A stretch of 64,000 nucleotides of DNA from Psychrobacillus sp. BL-248-WT-3 (GCF_012843435.1 NZ_JABAFC010000001.1:62001-126000), one strand, 5' to 3'. Shown: positions 47,636 through 58,309, numbered from the stretch's first letter. The notes: generated from the letters alone by a model not told the origin. Numbers and translations are program-made.

Positions 47636-48136
47636 CTATTTCTTTATTGGATAATATTTTAAAGAAATATATAAATAGACAAAGGTAACAGCATAGATTC
47701 CTAGCTGAATCCAATCGTTAGACCATTGCAGGATTGCAATGACAATAGAAATGACCATAGGCACCGTACTAGCAAACAGCGTAGTTCTCCAAAGGTGTCG
47801 ATATTCTCCACGTCGTTTTAAAAGAAGAAGTATTAGGGTACCTAAATAGGCAAAGATACTAATACGGACAAATATAAACATAGTATTTAAAACAAATAAA
47901 AATAGAAATGCAAAGGGATAGATTAACCATTGAATATCAGAAAAGTATTCGATTAGTCCTTCTACATTTTGTTGTTGTTCTGAAATACCGTTTATAAATC
48001 CGAAAAAGGAGATTGCGGTCATGAAAAATACGTAGATAAACACGTATTGCATTACCTTTCCGATTGGAATAAGTCGAAATGCAGCAATTTTTTTAGGGCT
48101 ATGTAGGCTTGCTTTAAATAGCTGAAATAAATTCAT
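47636..48136 (-). CDS. DUF1189-family membrane protein (YqgB-like)
   Basis: 166 residues from ATG 48136, 9 bases after AAAGGG; a GTG at 48145 touches that site. LFKASLHSPKKIAAFR at the start is the DUF1189 hallmark. Four hydrophobic helices follow (roughly residues 27-48, 70-90, 95-112 and 120-160). B. subtilis YqgB, at the equivalent place, is longer; this one is shortened in the extracytoplasmic loop. Function unknown. Transcribed divergently from the Na/Pi transporter gene; an inverted repeat lies between them. Confidence 0.75.
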   Translation of the reverse strand: MNLFQLFKASLHSPKKIAAFRLIPIGKVMQYVFIYVFFMTAISFFGFINGISEQQQNVEGLIEYFSDIQWLIYPFAFLFLFVLNTMFIFVRISIFAYLGTLILLLLKRRGEYRHLWRTTLFASTVPMVISIVIAILQWSNDWIQLGIYAVTFVYLYISLKYYPIKK

Positions 48137-48182
48137 AAATTTCACCCTTTCTATTCTATATTATCATCATCAGAATGAACTA

Positions 48183-48210
48183 AACAAAGTAAATTTAATT
48201 TTACTTTGTT
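48183..48210. repeat. Perfect 11-bp inverted repeat between divergent genes
   Basis: AACAAAGTAAA (48183-48193) and TTTACTTTGTT (48200-48210) with a 6-base AT spacer. No T-run follows, so it is not a typical terminator. The left arm overlaps a possible -35 (TTGTTT) of the DUF1189 gene. It has the form of an operator, regulator unknown. Confidence 0.5.
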
Positions 48211-48239
48211 AAGATATTGTAAAGAATGGCGGGTAAGTG

Positions 48240-48269
48240 TTTACATAAGCTAAACAAATTAACGATAAT
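48240..48269 (+). promoter_or_regulatory. Possible promoter of the Na/Pi transporter gene
   Basis: TTTACA (48240-48245), 18 bp, then GATAAT (48264-48269), about 43 bases before the start codon. Confidence 0.45.
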
Positions 48270-48311
48270 AGAAAATGAATGAATTTGTCGAAATAGGAGT
48301 TGAAGGACATC

Positions 48312-49943
48312 GTGGAATTGGAATGGCAACAGATGTTGTTTGAATTTTTTGGAGGACTTGGGATATTCTTATTCTCCATTAAGTATATGGGAGATGGTTT
48401 ACAAAAATCGGCTGGAGATCGCCTAAGAGATATTTTAGATCGCTATACTACTAACCCTTTTATGGGAGTTTTAGTCGGAATCATTGTAACTGTATTAATT
48501 CAATCTAGTTCTGGGACAACTGTAATTACAGTAGGTCTAGTAAGTGCAGGGTTTATGAAATTGCGACAGGCTATTGGTGTAATAATGGGAGCAAATATAG
48601 GAACAACAATAACTGCGTTTATCATAGGCTTTGATGTTGGGGGCTATGCACTTCCAATTATGGCAATAGGGGCGTTCTTAATTTTCTTTTTTAAGAAACA
48701 TATTGTACAAAATGTAGGGGAAGTTATATTTGGATTTGGTGGGTTATTCCTCGGGCTTGAACTAATGAGTGGCGGTATGAAGCCTTTAAGAGAGTTAGAA
48801 GCATTCACTGATTTCACTCTCGCAATGAGTGATCATTCCTTCCTTGGTTTATTGGCAGGAACAATTTTTACGTTAATAGTACAAAGCTCCAGTGCAACTG
48901 TTGCTATATTGCAAGGTCTATATTCAGAAAATTTACTCTCTCTACAAGGAGCCTTACCAGTACTTTTTGGAGATAATATAGGTACTACAATTACAGCTAT
49001 ATTAGCTTCTTTAGGTGCATCTGTTGCTGCAAAGAGAGCAGCTGCAACTCATGTTCTATTTAATGTCATTGGTTCAGTAATTTTCTTAATTTTGTTAATT
49101 CCATTTACTCTTTATATTGAGTGGATCTCTGGAGTACTAGATTTAGAAAGCAAGATGCAAATAGCTTTTGCTCACGGTTCCTTTAACGTGGCAAATACAA
49201 TTATTCAATTTCCATTGATTGGGGCTTGGGCATATCTTGTTACTAAGTTAATACCTGGAGACGATGTTTCCATAGAATATAAGCCTAAACATTTAGATGT
49301 TAACTTCATCGAACAATCACCATCCATCGCTATCGGACAGGCTAAAGAGGAAATCTTGCGTATGGGAGCTCTAAGTATACAAGGATTAGAGAAAACATAT
49401 GCTTATCTAAAAACAAAGAACAAGCGTGATTCAGATTTGGCTTATCAAGTAGAAGACGCATTAAATAATTTAGATCAAAAAATTACAGATTACTTAGTAA
49501 AAATTTCTTCGCAGCCATTGTCGGATCAAGATTCTAGCCGACATAATATGCTAATGGATACTGTTCGGGATATTGAAAGAATTGGAGATCATTTTGAGAA
49601 CATTTTGGAACTGATAGAATACCAAGAAGTTCACCGAATAGTTTTAACTCCAGATGCAATAGAGGATGTTTCTGAGATGTTTGAGTTAACGATAAAAACA
49701 GTAGAAAAAGCAATAGAAGCTCTGAATACTAATGATGTAAAATTAGCACAAGAAGTAGCAGAACAAGAGAATGTTATAGATAAAATGGAAAGACAATTTA
49801 GAAAAAATCACATTCTACGAGTAAACGAAGGTAAATGTTCAGGTCAAGCAGGTATAATGTTCGTCGACATTTTAAGTAACTTAGAGCGAATCGGAGACCA
49901 TGCTTGTAATGTGGCAGAAGCCGTATTGGGGAGACGCACATGA
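48312..49943 (+). CDS. Na/Pi cotransporter family protein (NptA type, YqeW-like)
   Basis: 543 residues from GTG 48312 (N-terminus [19 protein letters not shown], as in the family). Two inverted halves carry the duplicated signature QSSSGTT ([18 protein letters not shown]) and QSSSATV, with GANIGTT and GDNIGTT. About eight helices are followed by a cytoplasmic PhoU-like domain (about residues 340-540) with two DIERIGDH / NLERIGDH repeats. It is a sodium-coupled phosphate transporter or, given the PhoU domain, possibly an exporter. It overlaps the next gene by 4 bases. No Pho box was seen upstream. Confidence 0.9.
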   Translation: MELEWQQMLFEFFGGLGIFLFSIKYMGDGLQKSAGDRLRDILDRYTTNPFMGVLVGIIVTVLIQSSSGTTVITVGLVSAGFMKLRQAIGVIMGANIGTTITAFIIGFDVGGYALPIMAIGAFLIFFFKKHIVQNVGEVIFGFGGLFLGLELMSGGMKPLRELEAFTDFTLAMSDHSFLGLLAGTIFTLIVQSSSATVAILQGLYSENLLSLQGALPVLFGDNIGTTITAILASLGASVAAKRAAATHVLFNVIGSVIFLILLIPFTLYIEWISGVLDLESKMQIAFAHGSFNVANTIIQFPLIGAWAYLVTKLIPGDDVSIEYKPKHLDVNFIEQSPSIAIGQAKEEILRMGALSIQGLEKTYAYLKTKNKRDSDLAYQVEDALNNLDQKITDYLVKISSQPLSDQDSSRHNMLMDTVRDIERIGDHFENILELIEYQEVHRIVLTPDAIEDVSEMFELTIKTVEKAIEALNTNDVKLAQEVAEQENVIDKMERQFRKNHILRVNEGKCSGQAGIMFVDILSNLERIGDHACNVAEAVLGRRT

Positions 49944-50422
49944 TAGAGGTTATTGGCTGGATTTTAATAATAGCTAGTTTTGTAATAGCTTATGTCGGTA
50001 CTTTTTATCCTATTATTCCTTCAGTAGTATTCATGCTACTTGGTTATATTTTGTATGGATTGTTCTTTTCTTTTACTGAATTGACTTGGCTGTTCTGGAC
50101 AATACAAATATTATTTGTCATTCTTTTGTTTGGAGCGGATATGGCTGCCAATGCGCTTGGTGTTAAAAAATTTGGTGGAACGAAGGCCGGAGTTTGGGGC
50201 AGTACAATAGGCTTGTTGTTTGGACCTTTTGTTATTCCTGTCGCTGGTATCATAATTGGACCATTCCTTGGAGCTGTAATAGCTGAGCTAATCGTGACAA
50301 GAGAAGGATTAAAACATGCGATTAAATCTGGTATAGGATCTTTAATTGGGTTCTTAACTTCTTCCATTGCTAAAGTGGTAATATTAACTGTAATGCTAGT
50401 GGTATTTGTTCTCTTTGTATAA
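49940..50422 (+). CDS. DUF456 membrane protein (YqgC-like)
   Basis: 160 residues with four hydrophobic segments and Gly-rich turns ([48 protein letters not shown]) typical of DUF456. Function unknown. ATG 49940 overlaps the stop of the Na/Pi transporter gene, so the two are translationally coupled. B. subtilis yqgC likewise lies before sodA. Confidence 0.88.
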   Translation: MIEVIGWILIIASFVIAYVGTFYPIIPSVVFMLLGYILYGLFFSFTELTWLFWTIQILFVILLFGADMAANALGVKKFGGTKAGVWGSTIGLLFGPFVIPVAGIIIGPFLGAVIAELIVTREGLKHAIKSGIGSLIGFLTSSIAKVVILTVMLVVFVLFV

Positions 50423-50538
50423 CTCAGTCAAAAGTAGGAGAACAATAATAGGCTATTTTAATTGAACGTTTGATCATATTTTGATACGCTAATAAATGGG
50501 TAGAAAATTACTATATTATTCTTTAGGAGGAAACTATA

Positions 50539-51147
50539 ATGGCATACGAATTACCACAATTACCTTACGCTTACGATGCACTTGAACCACATATCGACAA
50601 GGAAACGATGAACATTCATCACACGAAACACCACAATACTTATGTAACAAACTTAAACAATGCGGTAGCTGGTAAAGCTGATTTAGAAAACAAATCAGTA
50701 GAAGAACTAATTGCTAATATCGACGCTCTTCCAGAAGACATTAAAACAGCAGTTCGTAACAATGGTGGTGGGCACGCTAACCACTCATTATTCTGGCAAC
50801 TATTATCACCAAATGGTGGCGGTACTCCAACTGGAGATTTAGCTCAAGCAATTGATGCAAAATTCGGTAGCTTTGATGCTTTCAAAGAAGAGTTTGCTAA
50901 AGCAGCAACAACTCGTTTTGGTTCTGGCTGGGCTTGGTTATCTGTATCAAACGGAGAGTTAGAAATTTCTTCGACTGCAAACCAAGATTCACCTATCATG
51001 GAAGGTAAAACTCCATTATTAGGATTAGACGTTTGGGAGCATGCTTACTACTTAAATTACCAAAACCGTCGTCCTGATTACATTTCTTCTTTCTGGAATG
51101 TTGTAAACTGGGATGAAGTTTCAAAACGTTACGCTTCAGCAAAATAA
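50539..51147 (+). CDS. sodA: Superoxide dismutase (Mn/Fe type)
   Basis: 202-residue enzyme that dismutates superoxide. Metal ligands are expected in [10 protein letters not shown] (His near residue 27), [11 protein letters not shown] (His near 82) and [18 protein letters not shown] (Asp and His near 164-168). The second-sphere residue pattern, [11 protein letters not shown] and DVWEHAYY, is that of the Mn-type SodA of Bacilli; metal cannot be proved by sequence. A strong AGGAGG site precedes the ATG and a perfect terminator follows, so it is monocistronic. Confidence 0.96.
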   Translation: MAYELPQLPYAYDALEPHIDKETMNIHHTKHHNTYVTNLNNAVAGKADLENKSVEELIANIDALPEDIKTAVRNNGGGHANHSLFWQLLSPNGGGTPTGDLAQAIDAKFGSFDAFKEEFAKAATTRFGSGWAWLSVSNGELEISSTANQDSPIMEGKTPLLGLDVWEHAYYLNYQNRRPDYISSFWNVVNWDEVSKRYASAK

Positions 51148-51180
51148 TTATTATCTTAAAAAGTCTATAAAAAGAAACTT

Positions 51181-51217
51181 AGCACACACTTTTTCGTCTA
51201 AAAGTGTGTGCTTTTTA
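51181..51217 (+). terminator. sodA terminator
   Basis: AGCACACACTTTT (51181-51193) and AAAAGTGTGTGCT (51200-51212) form a perfect 13-bp stem followed by T residues. Confidence 0.88.
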
Positions 51218-51264
51218 TGTTACACTAGTAAGTAAAGAAAATTATTTAACAAGTAGGTGATATC

Positions 51265-53505
51265 ATGCGAAAAATTTCAAAAAAACGTGCACAAAGTATA
51301 AAAGCAAAACAAAGGAAAAACATTACTTTTCGTATGAACATTCTTTTCTTTTCTATTTTTATTTTATTTACCCTCTTAATCCTCAGACTAGGATACCTTC
51401 AAATTGTAAAAGGTGAGGAGTACGTTAGTAAACTAGAGAGTACCGAGGAGACTTCTGTAAATACTAGTGTTCCACGAGGACGATTATATGATAGTGAAGG
51501 TCGTATACTAGTCGACAATAAACCACAAAAGGTAATAACTTATACAAAAATGCAGACAACGAAATCCGAGGATATGTTAGAAACTGCAAAGAAATTGAGT
51601 AAGTTAATTGAGAAGGATACAGACAATATTACAAAAAGTGATCGTCAAGACTATTGGTTAAGAGAGAATCCGGAAGAAGCTAAAAAACTCATAACAGATA
51701 AAGAACGAAACGAAATTGAATCTAATGAAGAGTTAACGAAGAGTGAAAAGAACAGGGCGGTTGATCGTTTACAAAGAAGTAAGCTTACTGAAGAACATCT
51801 CAATTCCTTTACCCCCGAGGAAGAGGAAATTATCGCTATCTATCGAGAAATGGCTGCAGGCTATGCCTTATCACCACAAATTATTAAAGGTGACGAAATG
51901 AACAAGGAAGAAGGAGACATAAAAGAGGTTACAGCTGAGGAATTTGCTAGAGTTTCCGAGAGACTGGGAGACCCAGATATGGCCGGGGTAAACACGACAA
52001 CTGACTGGAGACGTGTAAAAAACTCAACCTTAGCAGTATTAGGAAGCGTATCCTCTCCTAAAAAAGGACTTCCAAATGAGCGACTAAATTATTTCTTATC
52101 TAGAGACTACACTCGTAATGATCGAGTAGGAACCTCTTATATCGAACAACAATATGAAGAAATACTACAAGGACAAAAAACGGTAGTAAAAAATATAACA
52201 GACGGTAAAGGTCGAGTGATTGATGTAAGTACCATTTATGATGGAAAACCAGGGAATGAGCTCGTATTGACGATTGATAGCCAGGTTCAGCTCGAAATGG
52301 AAGGGATTATTGAAAGACAGCTCCTTCAAATGAAAAACAATAATGCAGGAACAAATTATTTAAATAGTGCGTTCTTAGTGATATTAGATCCTTATACGGG
52401 AGATGTCTTATCTTTAGTAGGTAAAAGGCTGGTAAAAGAGAATGGTAAATGGGCTGTACAAGACTATGCCTATGGAGCATTTAAAACTGGCTATGAGCTT
52501 GGATCTACCGTAAAACCTGCTACTGTTTTAACGGCTTATAGAGAAAATGCAATTAGTATAGGGGAGTATATGGTAGATGAGCCTATCCGTATTAAGGGTT
52601 CAGCACCAAAAAGCTCTGTATTTAATAGAGGCTCAAGAATTCGTTTAAATGATTTAACAGCTTTAGAACGTTCATCCAACGTGTATATGTTTAAAATAGC
52701 ATACGCCTTGGCTGGCAAAACATACCAGGTGAATCAACCGGTCAGCTTTGGAGCAGAAGCATTTTTAAAGATGCGTAATGGGTATGCTCAGTTTGGCTTA
52801 GGTGTCCCAACTGGCATAGACTTACCTGGAGAATCTACTGGTGTTATCGGTAAAACAGAGTCAGGTAAATTACTAGATTTAAGTATTGGTCAGTATGATA
52901 CGTACACTCCATTACAGTTAGCTCAATATACTGCAACTATTGCTAACGGTGGTAAACGAATTAAACCGCATGTCGTAAAAGAAATTCGTGAGCCATCAGA
53001 GGATGGTGTCACTCTAGGGAAGTTAGTAAAAGAAATTAAACCGACCGTTTTAAATGTGGTAGATAATTCGCAGGAAGAGATCAATCATGTTCGAAAAGGG
53101 ATGCAACGCGTTTATTTTGGAAAGCAAGGTACAGGTGCTAGAGCTTTTGGTAACGCACCTTATACAGCAGCAGGTAAAACAGGAACGGCCCAGTCATACT
53201 ATAAGGATGACACGATGAAAGAATCAGTTAGAACAGTTAATTTAACTCATGTAGGTTTTGCACCTTATGATAACCCAGAAATTGCTTATGCGATTGTTGT
53301 ACCTCATGCATTCACTGAATCCTCTTATAAAACAAATTATACGAGTGTAATGGCTCGAGAGGTTGTAGATACTTACTTTAATATACAGAAAAAGAAAAGT
53401 ACGTTAGAAAATAACGAATCTACGGCAACACCTCCTATCAAACCGGCATTCACAAATGACCAAATTGATGAAGGAGAAGAAAAAAACGTAACTGATGAAC
53501 AGTAA
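51265..53505 (+). CDS. pbpA: Class B penicillin-binding protein (PbpA/PbpH type transpeptidase)
   Basis: 746 residues. A basic N-terminus and single transmembrane anchor (about residues 26-47, ILFFSIFILFTLLILRLGY) lead to the PBP dimerisation domain (SVPRGRLYDSEGRILVDNKP style start near 70) and a charged insertion (about 90-240). The transpeptidase domain has SxxK in GSTVKPATVL, SxN in RSSNVY and KTGTAQ. It crosslinks peptidoglycan at the lateral wall; in B. subtilis PbpA works with the rod-shape system. It lies between sodA and pst as in B. subtilis (yqgF). A perfect terminator follows. Confidence 0.93.
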   Translation: MRKISKKRAQSIKAKQRKNITFRMNILFFSIFILFTLLILRLGYLQIVKGEEYVSKLESTEETSVNTSVPRGRLYDSEGRILVDNKPQKVITYTKMQTTKSEDMLETAKKLSKLIEKDTDNITKSDRQDYWLRENPEEAKKLITDKERNEIESNEELTKSEKNRAVDRLQRSKLTEEHLNSFTPEEEEIIAIYREMAAGYALSPQIIKGDEMNKEEGDIKEVTAEEFARVSERLGDPDMAGVNTTTDWRRVKNSTLAVLGSVSSPKKGLPNERLNYFLSRDYTRNDRVGTSYIEQQYEEILQGQKTVVKNITDGKGRVIDVSTIYDGKPGNELVLTIDSQVQLEMEGIIERQLLQMKNNNAGTNYLNSAFLVILDPYTGDVLSLVGKRLVKENGKWAVQDYAYGAFKTGYELGSTVKPATVLTAYRENAISIGEYMVDEPIRIKGSAPKSSVFNRGSRIRLNDLTALERSSNVYMFKIAYALAGKTYQVNQPVSFGAEAFLKMRNGYAQFGLGVPTGIDLPGESTGVIGKTESGKLLDLSIGQYDTYTPLQLAQYTATIANGGKRIKPHVVKEIREPSEDGVTLGKLVKEIKPTVLNVVDNSQEEINHVRKGMQRVYFGKQGTGARAFGNAPYTAAGKTGTAQSYYKDDTMKESVRTVNLTHVGFAPYDNPEIAYAIVVPHAFTESSYKTNYTSVMAREVVDTYFNIQKKKSTLENNESTATPPIKPAFTNDQIDEGEEKNVTDEQ

Positions 53506-53537
53506 ATAAGGGCTAGAGTTCAATCTCTTGCCACATC

Positions 53538-53574
53538 AAAAGTGAAATTGCGACTGTGCAATTTCACTTTTTTT
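53538..53574 (+). terminator. pbpA terminator
   Basis: AAAAGTGAAATTGC (53538-53551) and GCAATTTCACTTTT (53558-53571) form a perfect 14-bp stem followed by T residues. Confidence 0.88.
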
Positions 53575-53763
53575 ATTTAAACATTTCACAAAACATAATC
53601 TAGGAAGTCTCTAAGCTCAGCAGAAGGCTGTAGGATAGCAAAGTGGTATTTTGCGTCAGTGACTTTTTATAAGAAGGAAACCTTTCATCTGTGAATTGTT
53701 AGAAAGTAAATCTACAAACAATAGGCTTTCCAAAATATAGATGTAAACATTATAATGTTTGAA

Positions 53764-53806
53764 TTTACAAACTATTTACATCTCCTTTATACCCACTCAA
53801 TATACA
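53764..53806 (+). promoter_or_regulatory. Pho boxes and promoter of the pst operon
   Basis: TTTACA (53764-53769), TTTACA (53775-53780) and TTTATA (53786-53791) are spaced 11 bp apart, the helical spacing of PhoP-binding repeats (consensus TTHACA-N5). A weaker TCAATA continues the register at 53797. A -10 TATACA lies at 53801-53806. PhoP-P would activate pst on phosphate starvation. Confidence 0.8.
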
Positions 53807-53860
53807 AACTTTAAAGTAAGTCTTGTAAGACAGAAAATATACTTTAGGGGGAAATACCTG

Positions 53861-54835
53861 ATGAAAAGCTGGAAATACTTTTTATTAACAACTATGGCAG
53901 GATTGACATTTGTTCTGGGAGCCTGCGGATCAGATTCTACAGAAGGAGCAGAGGCAGAATCCGATATTAGCTCATCAGAAGCGGGTGAACCCCAAGCAGA
54001 AGGTGTCTTGGAAGGGAAAGTTTCTGGAGATGGATCAAGCACGGTGGCGCCTATCTTAGAAGCAGTGGTAGAGGAGTATGCAGCTGAACAGTCCGAAGTA
54101 CAGGTTACAGTGGGAGTGTCAGGAACAGGTGGAGGTTTTGAAAAGTTTATAGCTGGTGACACTGATTTTTCTAATGCATCACGCCCTATTAAAGAAGAAG
54201 AAAAGCAAAAGCTAGCAGAAGCAAATATTGACTTCTCAGAATTTCAAATTGCGTACGACGGATTATCCCTAGTAGTAAATAAAGAAAATGACTGGGTAGA
54301 TTCTTTAACTATAGAAGAATTACAAAAGATGTGGATAGAAGATGGGACAAAGAAAAAATGGTCAGATATTAACCCAGAGTGGCCAGAGGAAGAGATTGTA
54401 TACTACTCCCCAGGCACGGATTCTGGCACATATGACTACTTTGATGAAGTGATATTAGATGAAGCGGATTTGGTTAAAAGTGCAACGTTATCTGAAGATG
54501 ACAATGTTCTTGTGCAAGGAGTACAAGGTGACAAAAATGCGATTGGTTTCTTTGGGTATGCATACTATCTAGCTAACCAAGAGACATTAAAGGTAGTTAA
54601 AGTAAACGGGGTTGAACCTACAAACGAAACAATCGAATCTGGAGATTATTCACCGTTGTCACGTCCCTTATTCGTTTACGCTAACAATCGTGCCATTAAA
54701 GAAAATCCAGCTTTCTATGATTTCATGAAATTTACCATTGAACATGCCGGTGATATGGCAGAGGCGGTTGGATATGTTAGTTTACCTGAAGAAAACTATA
54801 ATAAAGGGCTTGCAGACTTAGAGGCACTTAAGTAA
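53861..54835 (+). CDS. pstS: Phosphate ABC transporter substrate-binding lipoprotein
   Basis: 324 residues from ATG 53861, 9 bases after AGGGGG; a longer in-frame extension from 53759 would cover the Pho boxes. A lipoprotein signal ends in the lipobox LGAC (Cys near residue 22), then an acidic linker (Glu/Ala/Ser). Phosphate-binding segments [20 protein letters not shown] and [14 protein letters not shown] are typical of the short PstS type. It captures phosphate outside the membrane for PstCAB. First gene of the Pho-regulated operon. Confidence 0.95.
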   Translation: MKSWKYFLLTTMAGLTFVLGACGSDSTEGAEAESDISSSEAGEPQAEGVLEGKVSGDGSSTVAPILEAVVEEYAAEQSEVQVTVGVSGTGGGFEKFIAGDTDFSNASRPIKEEEKQKLAEANIDFSEFQIAYDGLSLVVNKENDWVDSLTIEELQKMWIEDGTKKKWSDINPEWPEEEIVYYSPGTDSGTYDYFDEVILDEADLVKSATLSEDDNVLVQGVQGDKNAIGFFGYAYYLANQETLKVVKVNGVEPTNETIESGDYSPLSRPLFVYANNRAIKENPAFYDFMKFTIEHAGDMAEAVGYVSLPEENYNKGLADLEALK

Positions 54836-54910
54836 TAGAGATTTATATGTGGAAGATTTATGAGTAGCTTGCTGCTGCTCATTTCTTTCGTTGGAAAAGG
54901 GGGATTTTCT

Positions 54911-55852
54911 GTGGTAAAAAGACTAACCGAGAGCACTTCCATTCAAGAACTAATCGTAAAATCTCGCGCAGGTAACTCTAAAAAATTTGAAAAGATTATT
55001 CCATATATCCTCATGCTTATTGCATCTGTCTCTGTCCTTACGACTTTTGGAATAATAATAACGTTAGTAGTAGAAACAATTATTTTCTTTTCCCGTATTT
55101 CGATTACAGAATTCTTATTTGGAACGGAATGGTATCCATTTGCAAATACAGAGCAGCTGTTTGGGATTCTGCCATTAATAGTAGGAACATTGAAGGTGGC
55201 TTTTATAGCTGGGATTGTTGCAGTCCCATTTGGTATTGGTTCAGCAATTTATTTAAGTGAATATGCAAGTGATAAAACAAGAAGAATTATTAAGCCTATT
55301 TTAGAAGTATTAGCAGGTATTCCTACTATTGTGTATGGTTTTTTTGCATTAACTTTTGTCACTCCTTTATTGCAACAGATCATACCTGATTTAAAAATAT
55401 TTAATGCCTTGAGTCCAGGAATTGTAGTTGGTATAATGATTTTACCAATGATTGTTTCATTGTCGGAGGATGCCATGTCATCCGTACCAAACTCCATTAG
55501 AGAAGGCGCAGTAGCAATTGGCTCAACGAAATTAGAAGTAGCTTTAAAGATCGTCTTACCTGCTGCAGTTTCCGGAGTTATCGCTTCTATTGTGCTTGCC
55601 ATGTCTAGAGCAATCGGCGAAACTATGATCGTTTCTTTGGCAGGGGGTTCAACACCAAAGTTTGACTGGGATATAACAGAATCTATTCAAACAATGACGG
55701 CCTACATTGTCCAAGTGTCTTCTGGTGATGCCGGTTATGGAACCACCATTTACTATTCGATCTATGCAGTAGGTTTTACATTATTCTTATTTACGTTGTT
55801 CATGAACTATCTTGCTCATGTTATATCGAAAAGATTTCGGGAGGAATATTAA
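54911..55852 (+). CDS. pstC: Phosphate ABC transporter permease PstC
   Basis: 313 residues from GTG 54911, 7 bases after AAAGGGGG; the upstream ATG 54860 has no such site. Six hydrophobic helices with the permease (EAA) loop EGAVAIGSTKLEVALKIVLP. GTLKVAFIAGIVAVPFG and LEVLAGIPTIVYGFFAL are PstC signatures. Forms the membrane channel with PstA. It is followed without a gap by pstA. Confidence 0.94.
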   Translation: MVKRLTESTSIQELIVKSRAGNSKKFEKIIPYILMLIASVSVLTTFGIIITLVVETIIFFSRISITEFLFGTEWYPFANTEQLFGILPLIVGTLKVAFIAGIVAVPFGIGSAIYLSEYASDKTRRIIKPILEVLAGIPTIVYGFFALTFVTPLLQQIIPDLKIFNALSPGIVVGIMILPMIVSLSEDAMSSVPNSIREGAVAIGSTKLEVALKIVLPAAVSGVIASIVLAMSRAIGETMIVSLAGGSTPKFDWDITESIQTMTAYIVQVSSGDAGYGTTIYYSIYAVGFTLFLFTLFMNYLAHVISKRFREEY

Positions 55853-56731
55853 ATGAGATACGTGGAACATGAGACGGTAGTGAAAAGGATGACTAGTAGG
55901 CTGACGATAAATATGGTGTTTAAATTTATTTTTCTATTAACTACATTATTTGCTTTATTAGCTTTGGGTATTTTATTCTACCGAATTATTTCGCAAGGTG
56001 CGGGTTACATTACACCTGAATTTTTTCAAAACTATGGTTCCAGATTTCCAGAAAAAGCAGGTATTAAAGCGGCATTGGTGGGATCTATTTGGTTGATGGG
56101 AGTTGTCGCTCCAGTTTCCTTAATATTAGGAGTTGGAACAGCAATATATTTAGAGGAATATGCAAAGAAAAATAGATGGAATGATTTTATAAGGATGAAT
56201 ATATCTAATCTAGCGGGAGTTCCATCCGTTGTTTTTGGATTGTTAGGATTAACTATTTTTGTGCGTGCATTGGCATTAGGGAATAGTGTATTAGCAGCTG
56301 GCTTTACTATGAGCTTGTTAATCTTACCGGTAATTATTGTGGCATCTCAAGAAGCTATACGCTCTGTTCCATCGGAGGTTCGGGAAGCTTCTTATGGAAT
56401 GGGAGCAACCAAATGGCAAACAATTATTAAAATAGTGCTTCCTTCAGCTATTCCCGGGGTTTTGACTGGTGCAATTTTAGCATTGTCTCGAGCTGTCGGT
56501 GAAACTGCTCCGTTAGTTGTTATAGGTGTACCAGTTATTATACATTTTCTACCCGATGGACCGTTAAGCCAATTTACAGCTCTTCCTATGCAAATTTACG
56601 ATTGGGCAAAAAGACCACAAGTGGATTTTCAATATGTTGCAGCTGCGGGAATATTAGTTTTGATGATTTTCTTACTGTTTATGAATGCAATAGCAGTTTT
56701 CATCCGTAACAAATTCCAAAAACGATACTAG
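55853..56731 (+). CDS. pstA: Phosphate ABC transporter permease PstA
   Basis: 292 residues, six hydrophobic helices. [15 protein letters not shown] and the EAA loop [21 protein letters not shown] followed by [16 protein letters not shown] identify PstA. The ATG directly follows the pstC stop and GGGAGG lies in the end of pstC, so translation is coupled. Partner of PstC in the channel. Confidence 0.95.
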   Translation: MRYVEHETVVKRMTSRLTINMVFKFIFLLTTLFALLALGILFYRIISQGAGYITPEFFQNYGSRFPEKAGIKAALVGSIWLMGVVAPVSLILGVGTAIYLEEYAKKNRWNDFIRMNISNLAGVPSVVFGLLGLTIFVRALALGNSVLAAGFTMSLLILPVIIVASQEAIRSVPSEVREASYGMGATKWQTIIKIVLPSAIPGVLTGAILALSRAVGETAPLVVIGVPVIIHFLPDGPLSQFTALPMQIYDWAKRPQVDFQYVAAAGILVLMIFLLFMNAIAVFIRNKFQKRY

Positions 56732-56744
56732 GGAGGACCCATCA

Positions 56745-57545
56745 ATGGTATATGCTAAACAGAAAAGAACTGTCCAAGATTCCAGCTCAACTAACATCGT
56801 ATACGATACAAAGGATTTAAATTTGTGGTACGGTGCACACCATGCTTTAAAAAATATAAATTTGCAAATAAATGAAAACGAAGTCACCGCGATCATTGGT
56901 CCATCAGGCTGTGGTAAATCTACATATATTAAAACTTTAAACAGAATGGTAGAATTAGTCTCAACAGTAAAAATTTCTGGAGAAATAACTTATCGTAATA
57001 GAAGTATTTTTAAAGCAGACTATACCGTAGAGGAATTAAGAACAAAGGTAGGTATGGTGTTTCAGAAACCAAACCCTTTTCCAAAATCGATATATGACAA
57101 TATAGCGTATGGTCCTAGGATACATGGGATTAGGAACAAGAAAATACTAGATGAAATTGTGGAGAATAGCCTACGCGGAGCAGCTATTTGGGATGAGGTA
57201 AAAGATCGTTTAAATGCAAATGCCTATAGCCTTTCTGGTGGGCAACAGCAAAGGATTTGTATAGCACGTTGTCTGGCAATTGAACCTGATGTAATTCTGA
57301 TGGATGAACCGACTTCAGCGCTTGACCCAATCTCTACTTTAAAAGTAGAAGAGTTAATGGCCGAGCTAAAGAAGGATTATTCCATTATAATTGTTACACA
57401 CAATATGCAGCAGGCAGCAAGGATTTCAGATAAAACTGCTTTTTTCTTAAATGGCGAAATAATTGAATTTGACCAAACAAATGTTATTTTTTCAACCCCG
57501 GAGGATAAACGCACAGAGGATTATATTTCGGGCCGCTTTGGATAA
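56745..57545 (+). CDS. pstB: Phosphate ABC transporter ATP-binding protein PstB
   Basis: 266 residues. Walker [18 protein letters not shown], the PstB-specific [18 protein letters not shown], signature [16 protein letters not shown], Walker [16 protein letters not shown] and the switch His in IVTHNMQQA. Only one pstB is present; B. subtilis has two in tandem. GGGAGG precedes the ATG. Drives phosphate import with PstCA and takes part in signalling through PhoU. Confidence 0.96.
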   Translation: MVYAKQKRTVQDSSSTNIVYDTKDLNLWYGAHHALKNINLQINENEVTAIIGPSGCGKSTYIKTLNRMVELVSTVKISGEITYRNRSIFKADYTVEELRTKVGMVFQKPNPFPKSIYDNIAYGPRIHGIRNKKILDEIVENSLRGAAIWDEVKDRLNANAYSLSGGQQQRICIARCLAIEPDVILMDEPTSALDPISTLKVEELMAELKKDYSIIIVTHNMQQAARISDKTAFFLNGEIIEFDQTNVIFSTPEDKRTEDYISGRFG

Positions 57546-57563
57546 CGAAAGGGGAAAAACATT

Positions 57564-58223
57564 ATGGTAGGAAGAGAGAAATTTAATGAAGAGCTTAAAC
57601 AAGTACAGCAGCTATTGGTTGAAATGAGTAACACAGCTATACAAACAATTGACCATGCAATGGATTATTTATTGGCAAATGATATTGAAGGTGCATTAAC
57701 CATTATTAATAATGATGTTCATATTAACCGAATGGAAGAGGAAATTAATGATCGGGTTATTTTACTTATTGCAAAGCAGCAACCGGTGGCTACAGACTTA
57801 AGAAGGCTAATGGTTTTAGTGAAAATTGCTGCAGATATGGAGCGTATAGGGGACTATGCCGTAAATATTGCAAAAGAAACTATTCGTATAGGTAAAGACG
57901 AACATATTGCACCCATTTACTTGTTAGATGAAATGCGTGTAAAAACAATTGCTATGTTAAAACAAACGTTAACAGCATTAATAAAAGAAGATATGGAAGA
58001 AGCTAAAGCAATCGCTAAGCTAGATGATGAGGTCGATGAAATGTACGGCTACACAATTAAAACTTTATTAGGAGTAGGGGTAAGTGATCCCACTCAATTG
58101 AGTCAGGTAACACAACTATCCTTTGTCTGTCGATATCTCGAAAGGTCTGCCGATCATGCAACTAACATGGCAGAGCGTCTTTTATATTTACTTAAAGGAA
58201 GACATTATGAGTTAAACAATTAA
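57564..58223 (+). CDS. phoU: Phosphate transport regulator PhoU
   Basis: 219 residues, two repeats of a three-helix bundle with metal-binding motifs DMERIGDYAVNIA and YLERSADHATNMAE. PhoU links Pst transport to phosphate signalling and also controls phosphate import. B. subtilis lacks phoU at the end of its pst operon, so this five-gene pstSCAB-phoU form resembles other Firmicutes. AAAGGGG precedes the ATG. A long terminator closes the operon. Confidence 0.94.
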   Translation: MVGREKFNEELKQVQQLLVEMSNTAIQTIDHAMDYLLANDIEGALTIINNDVHINRMEEEINDRVILLIAKQQPVATDLRRLMVLVKIAADMERIGDYAVNIAKETIRIGKDEHIAPIYLLDEMRVKTIAMLKQTLTALIKEDMEEAKAIAKLDDEVDEMYGYTIKTLLGVGVSDPTQLSQVTQLSFVCRYLERSADHATNMAERLLYLLKGRHYELNN

Positions 58224-58263
58224 AGCATACGAATATAGCTAAAACAATATTTTAAAAAGTGTA

Positions 58264-58309
58264 AAAAGCTCCCTCCATTTTACCGAATGATAAAATGGAG
58301 GGAGCTTTT
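58264..58309. terminator. Long bidirectional terminator after phoU
   Basis: A perfect 19-bp stem (58264-58282 with 58291-58309, core GCTCCCTCCATTTTA) with an 8-base loop and A/T runs on both sides. It can serve phoU and the convergent gene at 58333. Confidence 0.88.

Larger units (their letters stand above)
53506..53860. other. Intergenic region between pbpA and pstS
   Basis: About 355 bases. It holds the pbpA terminator (53538-53574) and the Pho-box promoter region of pst (53764-53806). Nothing else was recognised in 53575-53760. Confidence 0.65.

Noticed and set aside
53759-53860. 34-codon N-terminal extension of PstS
   Set aside because: It would translate the Pho boxes and would displace the lipoprotein signal from the N-terminus.
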